Below are positions 23,128 to 34,470 of a DNA stretch of 64,000 nt, piece after piece (position 1 is the first letter of the stretch; each line of letters opens with the position of its first letter). The DNA lies in the NCBI RefSeq assembly GCF_025725645.1, contig NZ_CP107007.1:3472001-3536000 (forward strand), written 5' to 3'. Below the pieces are notes generated by a model. It made no database searches. It was not told the DNA's origin and saw nothing but the letters and a program-made list of their open reading frames with translations. The translations under genes and the position numbers were made by a program. Source of the stretch: Halomonas sp. GD1P12 (GTDB taxonomy: Bacteria; Pseudomonadota; Gammaproteobacteria; Pseudomonadales; Halomonadaceae).

Positions 23128-25059
23128 ATGCCCATGAAGCTGTTCGACGAGATTTCCCGCGAGCGCCCGGCAACGCCCTTGCTCGACGCCATTGATCACC
23201 CGGCCGCCCTGCGCGCCATGAACGACGCTCAGCTCGCCGAGCTTGCCGACGAGCTGCGTGCCTACCTTCTTTACAGCGTGGGCGTTTCCGGCGGCCACTT
23301 TGGCGCGGGCCTTGGCGTGGTCGAACTCAGCGTGGCGCTGCATCACGTCTTTGATACGCCCAGAGACCGGCTGGTGTGGGACGTGGGCCACCAGGCCTAC
23401 CCGCACAAGATTCTGACCGGGCGGCGCGAGGCGATGACCGGTATTCGCCAGCACGGCGGCCTGGCCGCCTTTCCGCGACGCGCCGAATCGGAGTTCGACA
23501 CCTTCGGTGTGGGCCACTCGAGCACGTCGATCTCGGCGGCGCTCGGCATGGCGCTGGCCGCTCGCGCGCAAAACGACGACCGCCGCGTCTGCGCGATCAT
23601 CGGCGACGGCGCCCTGACCGCGGGCATGGCGTTTGAAGCGCTGACCCACGCCGGCCATGTCGATGCCAACATGCTGGTGGTGCTCAACGACAACGAGATG
23701 TCGATTTCGGAAAACGTGGGGGGCCTGGCGACCTATCTGGCGCGCATGCTGTCGAGCAAGCCGTATCTCAAGATGCGCGAAGAGAGCAAGAAGGTGCTCT
23801 CGCACCTGCCCGGCGCCTTGAAGCTCGCCAAGCGTACCGAAGAGCACATGAAGGGCTTCGTCAGCCCCGCCACGCTGTTCGAGGAGCTTGGCTTCAACTA
23901 CGTCGGCCCCATCGACGGCCACGATCTGGAAGCGCTGACCGATACGCTGAGCGCGCTGCGCGAACAGAGCGGCCCGCAGTTTCTCCATATCAAGACCGTC
24001 AAGGGCAAGGGCTTTTTGCCCGCGGAAGCCGACCAGATCGGCTATCACGCCATCACCAAGCTGGAAAAACCGCGCGGTGCCAACGCCGAGGCGAAAAAGC
24101 CCGCCGCCGCCCCGGCCGCGCCCAAGCAGAAGTACTGCAACGTGTTCGGCCACTGGCTGTGCGACATGGCCGCTCATGATGCACGGCTGATGGGCATTAC
24201 CCCGGCCATGCGCGAAGGCTCGGATCTGATCCGCTTTTCGAAAGAGTACCCCGAGCGCTACTTCGACGTGGCGATCGCCGAGCAGCACGCGGTGACGCTG
24301 GCCGCCGGCATGGCCTGCGAGGGCATGAAGCCGGTCGTGGCGATCTACTCGACCTTTTTGCAGCGCGGCTACGATCAGCTGATTCACGATGTGGCGGTGC
24401 AGGGGCTCGACGTCACCTTTGCTATCGACCGCGCAGGGCTGGTCGGCGAGGATGGCCCGACCCACCACGGCAGCATGGACATCTCGTTTCTGCGCTGCGT
24501 GCCCAACATGGTGATTCTGGCCCCGGCGGACGAAGCGGAGTGTCGCGCCATGCTGAGCGCCGCCTACCAGCATGAAGGACCGGCGGCGGTGCGCTACCCC
24601 CGCGGCACCGGCCCCGGCGTGGCGGTGCCCGAGCACCTGGAGCCCTTGACCATTGGCCGCGCCGACACGCGCCGACGCGCCGACGGCGACGGCCCCAGGG
24701 TGGCGCTTCTGGCGTTTGGCAGCATGAACGGCCCGGCCGAGGACGTCGCCGAGCGCTTAAGCGCCACGCATATCAACATGCGCTCGATCAAACCGCTGGA
24801 CCGCGACGCGGTGCTGAGTGCCGCCGCCGAGCACGACCTTCTGGTGACGCTCGAAGAGAACGTGGTGGCCGGCGGCGCCGGCAGCGCCATCAGCGAGCTA
24901 CTGCACTTTGAAAACGTAACGGCCAACGTGCTGCACCTGGGCCTGCCCGACAGCTTCGTCGAGCACGGCACCCCGGACGAGCTTCTGCGCGACTGCGCCT
25001 TGGACGCGGCGGGCATTCAGGCGGCGATCGAAAAGCGTCTTGCGGCGTTAAACGACTAG
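23128..25059 (+). CDS. dxs: 1-deoxy-D-xylulose-5-phosphate synthase Dxs
   Basis: 643-residue TPP- and Mg-dependent enzyme making DXP from pyruvate and glyceraldehyde-3-phosphate, the entry step of the MEP isoprenoid pathway. TPP motif [20 protein letters not shown] (~150-180) with [18 protein letters not shown]; catalytic Glu in [18 protein letters not shown] (~385); transketolase-type [20 protein letters not shown] (~440). Slightly longer than E. coli Dxs (620 aa), with an Ala/Lys-rich insert near residues 315-335 at the domain junction. Third gene of xseB-ispA-dxs; a hairpin follows. Confidence 0.95.
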   Translation: MPMKLFDEISRERPATPLLDAIDHPAALRAMNDAQLAELADELRAYLLYSVGVSGGHFGAGLGVVELSVALHHVFDTPRDRLVWDVGHQAYPHKILTGRREAMTGIRQHGGLAAFPRRAESEFDTFGVGHSSTSISAALGMALAARAQNDDRRVCAIIGDGALTAGMAFEALTHAGHVDANMLVVLNDNEMSISENVGGLATYLARMLSSKPYLKMREESKKVLSHLPGALKLAKRTEEHMKGFVSPATLFEELGFNYVGPIDGHDLEALTDTLSALREQSGPQFLHIKTVKGKGFLPAEADQIGYHAITKLEKPRGANAEAKKPAAAPAAPKQKYCNVFGHWLCDMAAHDARLMGITPAMREGSDLIRFSKEYPERYFDVAIAEQHAVTLAAGMACEGMKPVVAIYSTFLQRGYDQLIHDVAVQGLDVTFAIDRAGLVGEDGPTHHGSMDISFLRCVPNMVILAPADEAECRAMLSAAYQHEGPAAVRYPRGTGPGVAVPEHLEPLTIGRADTRRRADGDGPRVALLAFGSMNGPAEDVAERLSATHINMRSIKPLDRDAVLSAAAEHDLLVTLEENVVAGGAGSAISELLHFENVTANVLHLGLPDSFVEHGTPDELLRDCALDAAGIQAAIEKRLAALND

Positions 25060-25074
25060 CTCCAACGACCACCG

Positions 25075-25096
25075 GCCGGCAGAGCGGCCTGCCGGC
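25075..25096 (+). terminator. Hairpin after dxs
   Basis: GCCGGCAG-AGCGGC-CTGCCGGC is a perfect 8-bp stem ~16 bp past the dxs stop. The T run (GGTTTTAC) is displaced by about 12 nt, so termination is plausible but not certain. Confidence 0.4.
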
Positions 25097-25131
25097 TGGC
25101 GGCGTCTGGTTTTACACGCGCGCCGAGTGCG

Positions 25132-26076
25132 CTACTCGCCCGCCTTCGTCAGGCGTTCGATCGCCTCACCGGGAAGTACCAGCTCGACCGCATCCAGCGT
25201 ATCGTCGAGCTGTTCGAGCTTCGTGGCGCTGGCGATCGGCGCGGTGACGCCGTTTCGGGCGAGCAGCCAGGCCAACGCCACCTGGGCGGGCTTGACTCCA
25301 AGTTCATCGGCCACGCTCAGAAGTTCGCTCAGCACGCGCTTGCCGCGCGCATCGAAGTAGTGGCCGAGAAACTGCTCACGGTCACTGCCCTTGGTGTCTT
25401 CCAGCGTCTTGTACTTGCCGGTGAGAAAGCCGCTGGCGAGCGAAAAGTAGCTCACCACGCCAATCTCCTGCTCACGTACAAGCGTGGCCAGCTCGCCTTC
25501 GTACTTGTCGCGCTCGACGAGGTTGTAAAGCGGCTGGATCAGCTCGTAGCGCGGTAGGCCCTGCGCTTTCGAGACGTCCAGCGCCTGGCGCAGGCGCCCG
25601 GCCGAGTAGTTGGACGCGCCGATCGTGCGTACCTTGCCCGCCTCGATCAGCTTCGAGAACGCGGTGAGCGTCTCCTCGAGCGGCGTATCCTGGTCGTCGG
25701 TATGGGCGAAGTAGACATCGAGATAGTCGGTGTTCAGCCGCGTGAGCGAGTCGTTCACCGCCGCTTCGATATTGGCCGCCCCCAGCCCCTTGCGCGCCTC
25801 CCAAAGCCCCAACTTGCTCATCAGCACGATGTCGTCGCGCTTGCCGGTCTGCTTGAGCCATTTGCCCAGCACCGTCTCGGACTCACCGCCTTCGTGGCCC
25901 GGCGCCCAGGACGAGTAAACGTCGGCGGTGTCGACGGCGTTGAAGCCGCGCTCGACGAAGCGGTCCAAAAGCTCGAACGAGCGTTTCTCATCGGCGGTCC
26001 AGCCGAACACGTTGCCACCAAACGCGAGCGGCGCGATTTCGATGCCGGAGCGGCCCAGTGGGTGTTTGTTCATCAT
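25132..26076 (-). CDS. Aldo/keto reductase
   Basis: 314-residue NADPH-dependent oxidoreductase with a TIM-barrel AKR fold. The catalytic tetrad is complete: D49 and Y54 in NAVDTADVYSSW, K88 in LMSKLG and H125 in VYFAHTDDQD. The DxxDTxLEET region and the nucleotide-binding SNYSAGRLRQAL segment resemble the YajO/YghZ-like AKR groups. A second ATG one codon in is equally possible as start. Convergent with dxs. The natural carbonyl substrate is not predictable from sequence. Confidence 0.87.
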   Translation of the reverse strand: MMNKHPLGRSGIEIAPLAFGGNVFGWTADEKRSFELLDRFVERGFNAVDTADVYSSWAPGHEGGESETVLGKWLKQTGKRDDIVLMSKLGLWEARKGLGAANIEAAVNDSLTRLNTDYLDVYFAHTDDQDTPLEETLTAFSKLIEAGKVRTIGASNYSAGRLRQALDVSKAQGLPRYELIQPLYNLVERDKYEGELATLVREQEIGVVSYFSLASGFLTGKYKTLEDTKGSDREQFLGHYFDARGKRVLSELLSVADELGVKPAQVALAWLLARNGVTAPIASATKLEQLDDTLDAVELVLPGEAIERLTKAGE

Positions 26077-26169
26077 CCTACTCCCTGTTGGATTTTGAGG
26101 TGTGCGAGGGTTTGAGATAGTGCGCTTTCGTCAGCCTGGCAGGCGGTGGCGGCGACGCCAGCGCGACTG

Positions 26170-26444
26170 TTAAGTCAACGTGTTCGATAAGGAGCGCACA
26201 AGCTCGATGCGCAGCGCCGGTGACGGCCCGCCGCTTGAAGTGAGGCGCACCCAGCCCTGGGCTTCGAGCTCGGCCAGCGCGCGGCGGATCAGCGCGTGCT
26301 CGATTTCCAGGCGCCGCGACAGCCGCACGCTGGAAATCCCTGGCTTGCCCTGCTCATCGAGGGCCAGCAGCACCAGCGCTTGCAGCGCGTCGAGCGCCGG
26401 GTAGGCGCGCTGCAGGTTCTCAAGCGCGCGTTCGAGTGTTTCCA

Positions 26445-26445
<1 letters not shown>
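26170..26445 (-). CDS. Small winged-helix protein coupled to the FdhF/YdeP gene
   Basis: 91-residue protein composed almost entirely of a winged-helix fold: helices LDALQALVLLALDE, SVRLSRRLEIEHALIRRALAELEAQGWV, then a short beta wing. It resembles MarR/PadR-type DNA-binding domains without an effector domain. Its ATG overlaps the stop of the preceding molybdoenzyme gene (TGATG), so it is translationally coupled to it. Such coupling suggests an autoregulator or a factor linked to that enzyme; I do not recognise a named family. Confidence 0.65.
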
Positions 26446-28769
<2,324 letters not shown>

Positions 28770-28965
28770 TGCGCATCTCCTGGCAAGGCATTCGGGGCGG
28801 CCATTGGCGTGGCCGCCGACCGTTATCAAGCTCATAAAGTCTGGACAAAAGTCCGACAAGGTCAAGCGAGAGAAACCAATCCTTCTATACTGACTCTCAA
28901 TTCTCGATATAGTGGCGCTGGATAACCACTTAGCCCGCCCTTTTTTCACCCGTTTTGAGAGAGCC

Positions 28966-29739
28966 ATGGTATTTCTAACGATTTCGACGCTGCTGTTTGG
29001 ATTATTGGGCCTTGCCCTGTTCGGCCCGGTGGGGCTACTGATGGGCGGTGCCTTCGGCTTCTGGATCGCCCAGCGCGCCGTGCGCCGGCTGCTGGCCGCC
29101 CGCGTGCAAATCGAGCAGGGGTATCTGGAGTCGGTGTTTTCGGTCATGGGCTGTCTGTGCCAGGCCGATGGTCGCGTCAGCGACGGCGAGCGCGACATCG
29201 CCGAGCGCCTGTTCACCCAGATGCGTTTTAACGACGCCCAGCGCCGCCAGGCGCGCGCCGCCTTCGAGCGCGGGCGCGGCGACGATTTCGACCTCGAGGC
29301 TGAGCTTGCCACGGTCGGGCAGCTGACTCGCCGCCAGCCGATGCTGCGTCAGATCTTTTTGCAGGTACAGCTCAACGCCATCGCCGCCGACGGCGAGATT
29401 CACGACGACGAGCGTGCGATGATGATGCGCGTAGCCCGCGGCATCGGCTGCAGCGACACCGAGATTCAGCAGCTCGAAGCGATGCTCGAGCGCGCCGCGA
29501 GCAACGGCCAGGCGACCAGCGAAGCCTCATTGAAGGATGCCTACCGGGTGCTCGGCGTCAGCGAAGAGGCGAGCGACGCCGAAATCAAAAAGGCCTACCG
29601 GCGCCTGATGAGCCAGAATCACCCGGACAAGCTGGCCAGCAAGGGCCTGCCCGAGAGCATGCGCGACATGGCCCAGCAGCGCACCAGCGAGATCAGTAAC
29701 GCCTTCGAGCGCATCAAAAGCGCGCGCGAGGCGAATTAA
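28966..29739 (+). CDS. djlA: DjlA-like membrane-anchored DnaJ co-chaperone
   Basis: 257-residue co-chaperone of DnaK. Order: N-terminal hydrophobic segment (~2-35, with glycine-rich GLLGLALFGPVGLLMGGAFG), central TerB-like helical domain (~45-180: SVMGCLCQADGRVSDGERD, AIAADGEIHDDERAMM), and a C-terminal J domain (~193-257) with the HPD motif in SQNHPDKLASKGLPESM, which is the DjlA form of the motif. ATG at 28966 chosen; an earlier in-frame start lacks a ribosome site. Divergent from the molybdoenzyme gene. Confidence 0.9.
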   Translation: MVFLTISTLLFGLLGLALFGPVGLLMGGAFGFWIAQRAVRRLLAARVQIEQGYLESVFSVMGCLCQADGRVSDGERDIAERLFTQMRFNDAQRRQARAAFERGRGDDFDLEAELATVGQLTRRQPMLRQIFLQVQLNAIAADGEIHDDERAMMMRVARGIGCSDTEIQQLEAMLERAASNGQATSEASLKDAYRVLGVSEEASDAEIKKAYRRLMSQNHPDKLASKGLPESMRDMAQQRTSEISNAFERIKSAREAN

Positions 29740-29792
29740 ATCGGTCGCGCCCGGCGGCGTCGGCTCACTGTTCGACCAATGGAGATTTCACC

Positions 29793-30158
29793 ATGCGTCT
29801 ATCCGTTTCACTGGCTTCTCTTGCCCTCATTGTTAGCGGCGTTTCAGCGGGTCAGGCGCTCGCCCAAACCGTCGGCGAGCGCCTGACCGGCAACGAAATT
29901 CGTGAGCTGATCTGGGGCCATCAGGTGCAGGGCGCCATGGCGGGAGACCAGGCGTACAGCGAGATTTACCTGCCCAACGGTGAAATCGTCGGCGACGGCT
30001 ACTCGGGCCAGGCCAGTATCGAAGGCGACACCATGTGCTTCGACTACGGCGGCGACGACGTCAGCTGCTACGGCGTGCAACTGGATAACGACGGCCGGAT
30101 CGAATGGATCGAAGAGGATAGTGTTGTCGGCTACGGTGACATCAGCGACGCTCCCTGA
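29793..30158 (+). CDS. Small exported protein of unknown function
   Basis: 121-residue protein with a signal peptide (~1-24, ending AQALAQ). The ~97-residue mature part is acidic and glycine-rich with the pattern LTGNEIRELIWGHQVQG, then a repeated beta-like stretch and a conserved-looking pair of cysteines (MCFDYGGDDVSCYGV) that could form a disulfide in the periplasm. ATG preceded by GGAG (GGAGATTTCACC). It stands alone between djlA and the GST gene. I do not recognise a functionally characterised family. Confidence 0.6.
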   Translation: MRLSVSLASLALIVSGVSAGQALAQTVGERLTGNEIRELIWGHQVQGAMAGDQAYSEIYLPNGEIVGDGYSGQASIEGDTMCFDYGGDDVSCYGVQLDNDGRIEWIEEDSVVGYGDISDAP

Positions 30159-30201
30159 TTTCCTTTAACCACTGGCACTCTTGTTTCAAGTCAGGTGACC
30201 C

Positions 30202-30846
30202 ATGATCACACTTTACGGATACCCCCATTCCCGCTCGCTGCGCGCGGCCTGGACCCTCGAGGAGCTGGGCGTCGAGTATCGCTGCCAGCACGTGGCGCTG
30301 GACAAGGGTGAAGGTCGCTCCGAGGCGCACCTGGCGCGCCATCCGGGGGGCAAGGTCCCAGTGCTCGAGGACGGCGATTTGGTGCTGTTCGAGTCTGTCG
30401 CCATTTGCCGCTACCTGGCCGAGCGCCATGGCGAAGGCAAACTTTTACCCGCCTCCGCCGAAGGGCGCGCCGAGGTCGATCAATGGCTCTGCTTCGTGAC
30501 CACGGAGCTTGAACAGCCGCTTTGGAATCACGCCAAGCACACCTTCGCACTGCCCGAAGAGCACCGGGTAGCGGCGGTCATCCCTACGTGCGCCTGGGAG
30601 TTTGCGCGCGCGCTCAAGGCGCTCGAGCGCCGCTATCAGGGGCAGACATATCTGGTGGGTGAGCACTTCACGCTGGCAGATCTGTTTTTGGCCCATACGC
30701 TGAGCTGGGCGAAGAGCATGAAGTACCGCCTGCCGGAAACGCTCGAGCACTACATGACCGCACAGCTCGAGCGCCCCGCCATGGCCCGCGCCGTCGCACA
30801 AGAGAAAGCCGCCGCCGAAAAAGCCGGCAGCGAGCCGACCGGCTAA
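30202..30846 (+). CDS. Glutathione S-transferase family protein
   Basis: 214-residue cytoplasmic GST. The N-terminal thioredoxin-like domain has the candidate catalytic serine in YGYPHSRSLRAAWTLEELG (~6-24), the cis-proline in GGKVPVLEDGD and the glutathione-binding pair E-S in LFESVAICRYLAE (~70-82). The C-terminal helical domain contains the folding motif LVGEHFTLADLFLAHTL. Start ATG preceded by CAGGTGACCC. Substrate unknown; context gives no hint. Confidence 0.88.
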   Translation: MITLYGYPHSRSLRAAWTLEELGVEYRCQHVALDKGEGRSEAHLARHPGGKVPVLEDGDLVLFESVAICRYLAERHGEGKLLPASAEGRAEVDQWLCFVTTELEQPLWNHAKHTFALPEEHRVAAVIPTCAWEFARALKALERRYQGQTYLVGEHFTLADLFLAHTLSWAKSMKYRLPETLEHYMTAQLERPAMARAVAQEKAAAEKAGSEPTG

Positions 30847-30919
30847 CCCGTTTGATGGGCGCTGGTCACACTTTTGGCGCCGACCTACAATGACGGCCTC
30901 GCTTTCAAGGGAATCAACG

Positions 30920-31672
30920 ATGCCCGCCTCCAGGCCCGTATTGCTGTTCGACGTCTTCAAAACCCTGCTCGTCTTCGACGGTGACCACGTCGATGCGGGC
31001 ACCTTCGCCTTTCTAGCCGACTGGCTGCGCTACCGTCAGGTCTTCATCGAGGCGCCCAGGCTCGAGCAGCGCTTTTGGGCGATTACCCGAGGCCAGCTCG
31101 AGGCCGCCGGCGGCGAAGCGCCAGACGTCGACGTGCGCCGGGTGTGGGAGGCGCTGCTTGCCGAGGCAGGCGTGCCCGCCGCGCGCCGCGACGCGCTGGC
31201 CTCGGAGCTCGCCCTGACCTATCGTCAGATCACGACCCGCGAGATCGGCCTATGGCCGGGCACGCGCGCGATGCTCGACGCCTGTGCCGCAGATTTTCGC
31301 CTTGCCATCGCCTCCAACACCCAGCGCGCCTACACCGAGGCCGAGCTTTCCATGCTCGGGCTTTGGGACGACTTCGAGCTCGTGCTGTTCAGCTCTGACG
31401 TGTTGGCCTGCAAGCCGGACCCGGCCCTGTTTCGCGCCGCCCTCGAGGCGCTCGACTGCCCTGCGGACAACGTCATCTACGTCGGCGACAACCCTTTTGA
31501 TGACGTGCTGGGCGCCCGTCAGCTCGGCATCCCGACGATTTTGCTCGACCGCGGCACGCCGGCGCCGGAAGGCGTGGCGCTGCCAATACCGCTGGCCACG
31601 CTCCAGGATGGCGACCCGCTGGCGGTGGCCCGCATCGCACGCCAGCACTTCGGTTTGGAAAGCGCTCCGTGA
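30920..31672 (+). CDS. HAD-superfamily hydrolase with atypical motif I
   Basis: 250-residue HAD subfamily IA protein. Motif I is LLFDVFKTLLVF: the nucleophile D11 is present but the usual second Asp (general acid, +2) is Phe, as in true haloacid dehalogenases rather than phosphatases. Motif II lies in AIASNTQRAY, the Lys in ACKPDPALF and motif III in YVGDNPFDDVLGA; the helical cap covers ~20-95. ATG at 30920 chosen for AAGGGA upstream. Its stop overlaps the GTG of the pentapeptide-repeat gene, so the two are coupled. Dehalogenase, phosphatase of unusual type, or degenerate enzyme are all possible. Confidence 0.8.
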   Translation: MPASRPVLLFDVFKTLLVFDGDHVDAGTFAFLADWLRYRQVFIEAPRLEQRFWAITRGQLEAAGGEAPDVDVRRVWEALLAEAGVPAARRDALASELALTYRQITTREIGLWPGTRAMLDACAADFRLAIASNTQRAYTEAELSMLGLWDDFELVLFSSDVLACKPDPALFRAALEALDCPADNVIYVGDNPFDDVLGARQLGIPTILLDRGTPAPEGVALPIPLATLQDGDPLAVARIARQHFGLESAP

Positions 31673-32712
31673 AGCGGCTGAGCGCGGCACAGGTCGATGA
31701 GCGGCTCGCCGCTCGCCAGAACGACTGGGTCGACTTCGTCGGGTGCGCGCTCGAGGAGGTCGACTTCGGCAATCCGCACTACGCCACGCTACTCGAACGC
31801 TTCGACTTTCGCGACGCGCGGCTCTTTCGCTGTACCTTCACCAACGCACAGCTTCGCGACGTGAAGTTTCAACAGGCCGAACTGATCGACTGCGACCTGC
31901 GCTACGCCGAGTTCGAGCGCGTCTCTTTCAAGCGCGCACGGCTCAAGGGCTGCGATTTCTACCGGGCGCGACTGGGGATGAATACCGTCTTCGAGGCCTC
32001 GGACATCAGCGCCTGCTCGCTGCATCTGGCGGTGTTCGACGGCGTGGCGCTACCGCGAGAGGCGATTGAGGAAGGATTCAAAAGCGGGCTGTTGCAGGAG
32101 CGCGAGGAGGACTTCGCCGCGTTTCACGCCGATTTGGCGGCGCGCGGCCGGGGCGACGATCCACGACGTACCCCGCTGCATTTGTCGCGCCGCCATCGCG
32201 AGGCGGCGGATATCTACCGCGCGCTGTCGGCCCACTGGAGTGCCAAGGGCAGCACGCGGGATGCGGGCTGGGCCTATTATCACGCCCGTCGGCTGGAAAC
32301 GCGGGCGGTACGCCCGGACCAGGTGTGGCGGCGCCGGCGCATCGAGCGAGAGCTGGATACGCCAACGCGCCCGGGGCTCTTTCGTGCGACGCTGCGCTGG
32401 CTGTTGGGCACCAGCGCCGATCTGGTCGCCGGTTTTGGTGAAAGCCCGCTGCGCGTGGTAGTAACGCTGCTGGTCGTGATGCTCGCCTTCGCCGGCCTCT
32501 ACGCGGTGACCGGCGTGGCAGGCGCACAAGGCGAAACGCTGAACACGCTCAACGACGCGCTGTTGTTCAGCGCCCAGGCGATGACCGCCTCGCTCGATGC
32601 CGAGCTCTCGAGCCGCTGGCTGAAGTGGGCCACGACGCTCGAAACGACGCTCGGCATCACGCTGCTCGGGCTTTTGGGGTTTTGCCTGGGCAACCGGCTG
32701 CGAAACGCCTGA
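31669..32712 (+). CDS. Pentapeptide-repeat membrane protein with channel-like C-terminus
   Basis: 347-residue protein. Residues ~40-125 form pentapeptide repeats of the A(D/N)Lxx type (FDFRDARLFRCTFTNAQL, ELIDCDLRYAEF, RLKGCDFYRARL), predicted as a right-handed beta helix. A charged helical linker follows (~150-245), then two hydrophobic helices (~258-285 and ~322-345) flanking DALLFSAQAMTASLDAEL, which sits where two-TM channel proteins carry pore helix and filter, but no TVGYG-like filter is present. GTG start overlaps the HAD stop (GTGA). A pentapeptide repeat joined to a degenerate two-TM pore fold; function unknown. Confidence 0.75.
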   Translation: MKRLSAAQVDERLAARQNDWVDFVGCALEEVDFGNPHYATLLERFDFRDARLFRCTFTNAQLRDVKFQQAELIDCDLRYAEFERVSFKRARLKGCDFYRARLGMNTVFEASDISACSLHLAVFDGVALPREAIEEGFKSGLLQEREEDFAAFHADLAARGRGDDPRRTPLHLSRRHREAADIYRALSAHWSAKGSTRDAGWAYYHARRLETRAVRPDQVWRRRRIERELDTPTRPGLFRATLRWLLGTSADLVAGFGESPLRVVVTLLVVMLAFAGLYAVTGVAGAQGETLNTLNDALLFSAQAMTASLDAELSSRWLKWATTLETTLGITLLGLLGFCLGNRLRNA

Positions 32713-32722
32713 GAGGCAGGCC

Positions 32723-33151
32723 TCAAGCAGGCCGACGCACCAGCGTTAGCCAGTACTCTTCCAGCGAACGAATCGAGGCGATGAACCGCTCGATGTCCAT
32801 CGGCTTGACGATGAACCCCGCCGCGCCCAGGTCGTAGGAGGCGAAAATGTCCGCCTCGGCCTCCGAGGTGGTCAATACCACCACAGGAATCCGGCGCAGT
32901 GCCTCGATCGTTTTGATGCGTTTCAAAAACGTCTTGCCATCCATGCGCGGCATGTTGAGATCCAGCAAAATCAGATCCGGTTTCGGCGCATCGGCATATC
33001 GCCCTTCCCGCTGCAAAAACGCCAGCGCCTCGACACCGTCGCCGACGTCGAACACCTCCACCAGCATCTGGCCCTCGCGAAAGGCCATCCGGCTCAAGTG
33101 CACATCAGCGGGTTCGTCTTCCACCAGCAGTACGACAAACGGCTCACTCAT
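32723..33151 (-). CDS. Single-domain response regulator (Rcp1/CheY-like)
   Basis: 142-residue receiver without an output domain. Acidic residues E11, D12 and E13, phospho-acceptor D64 in LILLDLNMPRMDGK, T94/T95 and K116 in GFIVKPMD. The Nx-PRMDG and the extended loop before it are typical of Rcp1-like receivers that pair with phytochrome-type kinases. ATG overlaps the stop of the kinase gene (ATGA), so it is the last gene of a four-gene signalling operon. Probably a phosphate sink or a protein-interaction switch. Only 10 bp separate its stop from that of the convergent pentapeptide gene. Confidence 0.86.
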   Translation of the reverse strand: MSEPFVVLLVEDEPADVHLSRMAFREGQMLVEVFDVGDGVEALAFLQREGRYADAPKPDLILLDLNMPRMDGKTFLKRIKTIEALRRIPVVVLTTSEAEADIFASYDLGAAGFIVKPMDIERFIASIRSLEEYWLTLVRRPA

Positions 33152-34470
33152 TGACGCTTCTCCCCGGGCAGCGGCAGGTCGAACACGAAACACGCACCGC
33201 CGTCCCTGCCATCCTCTATTGTTATTTGGCCATCCGCCTTGCGCAGCAGCTTCACTAAAATCGCAAGCCCCACCCCGGTACCGGGATAGGCATCTCCATT
33301 GGGCACGAGCCGATTGAACATCTCGAACACCTGCCGGCGATACTCCGGCGCGATGCCCTGGCCGTTATCGGCCACGCGGTACTGAGCGCGCCCCCTGACC
33401 ACTTTCCCGCTGATTTCGACCGTCAGGGGGCGCGAAGGGTGACGATACTGCCAGGCGTTATGCAGCAGCAGCTTGAAGATCAGGCCCAGCTGCTTGCGAT
33501 CGAAAAAGGCCTCGGGCAGCGGATGATCGATCGATAGCGCTTTTTGGTCGCGCAGCGGCCCCAGAAGTGGGTCTCGTTGATAAAGCTCGTCAATAATGCG
33601 CTCGACGTTGAGACGTTCAAGGGTCAAGGGCGTTTGATCCAGGCTCAAATAGCGCTGCACGTCACTGACCAGTTCGCTCAGCCGCTGCGCCTGGGTGTTG
33701 ATGAACCCCACCGCCACGTTCGAGGAGTCGTCGAGCACCTCCGGCGGCAGGCGCTTCAACTGATGGGAGAAACTGACCAGGCGGCGGCTGGGCTCCTGAA
33801 AGTGATGCGCCATGGCCTGGCTGATGCGCTCGAGCTCGTGATTGCGAAACGATAGCTCGTCGATCAGGCGCGTGCGCTCACGCTGGGCGCCACGCAGGCG
33901 CCATAGGGCAAGAGCCAGCAGCACGATCACGATGCCCTGTGCCAGGGCGCTGCCGATCCAGAGCCAGCGCGTTCGCTCGCGGGCATGCTCGAGTTCCATC
34001 GTTTGCAGATCGACCTGCTCTTCGATCGTGGCGACATAGCGCCGACCGGTCACACCATCCACCGCGCTCATGTCATAAAGTGAGGAGAGCAGCACGGCTT
34101 CGCCCTGCCACTGATAGGGCTGGGTGTAAACGCCGACCAGTCGGGTCGACCCATCTGCCAACCGATGGCGGAAAATCAGATGGTTTCTCTCCTGACGACT
34201 GGCCAGCTGGATCTCGGCGCGAAGCTGCTCCGGTGTAAAGGTGTTGATCTGATCGATCTGCATCTTCTCCAGATTCGGGTAGCCATAGAACGCCTTGGCG
34301 GCGGGATTGGCACGCACAATCTCGCCATCGTCGACAGCCACCATCCACATCGGCGAAGGGCTATTCTGAAAAAACTCATCGAAGGTGGTTTGCCCCCAGG
34401 CGGTCAACGGAGCGAGCAGAAAAGTCAGCGCCAGTTGCGCGTATCGGCTTGACACGAAAAGGCGCTTCAC
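33148..34470 (-). CDS. Hybrid-topology sensor kinase with predicted periplasmic PAS domain
   Basis: 440-residue histidine kinase. GTG at 34468-34470 chosen because it overlaps the stop of the upstream kinase (GTGA) and opens a clean signal sequence (LALTFLLAPLTAWG-QTT). A PAS domain (~30-135, with NSPSPMWMV, ANPAAKAFYGYP and a D-G-S-T-R loop) lies between the signal sequence and TM (~169-192), so it should be outside the cytoplasm. The H-box is unusual: AMAHHFQEPSRRLVSFSHQL, with H222/H223 in place of the common SHDLRxPL. N-box LLLHNAWQYRHP, G1 ADNGQGIAPEYR, G2 GTGVGLAILVKLL are intact. Ends by overlapping the single-domain receiver, its likely partner. Confidence 0.82.
   Translation of the reverse strand: MKRLFVSSRYAQLALTFLLAPLTAWGQTTFDEFFQNSPSPMWMVAVDDGEIVRANPAAKAFYGYPNLEKMQIDQINTFTPEQLRAEIQLASRQERNHLIFRHRLADGSTRLVGVYTQPYQWQGEAVLLSSLYDMSAVDGVTGRRYVATIEEQVDLQTMELEHARERTRWLWIGSALAQGIVIVLLALALWRLRGAQRERTRLIDELSFRNHELERISQAMAHHFQEPSRRLVSFSHQLKRLPPEVLDDSSNVAVGFINTQAQRLSELVSDVQRYLSLDQTPLTLERLNVERIIDELYQRDPLLGPLRDQKALSIDHPLPEAFFDRKQLGLIFKLLLHNAWQYRHPSRPLTVEISGKVVRGRAQYRVADNGQGIAPEYRRQVFEMFNRLVPNGDAYPGTGVGLAILVKLLRKADGQITIEDGRDGGACFVFDLPLPGEKRQ

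Noticed and set aside
23077..24636. 519-codon open frame antisense to dxs
   Set aside because: It is rich in His, Arg, Val and Gly without motifs and lies entirely over the conserved dxs gene; high GC suppresses stop codons on the opposite strand.
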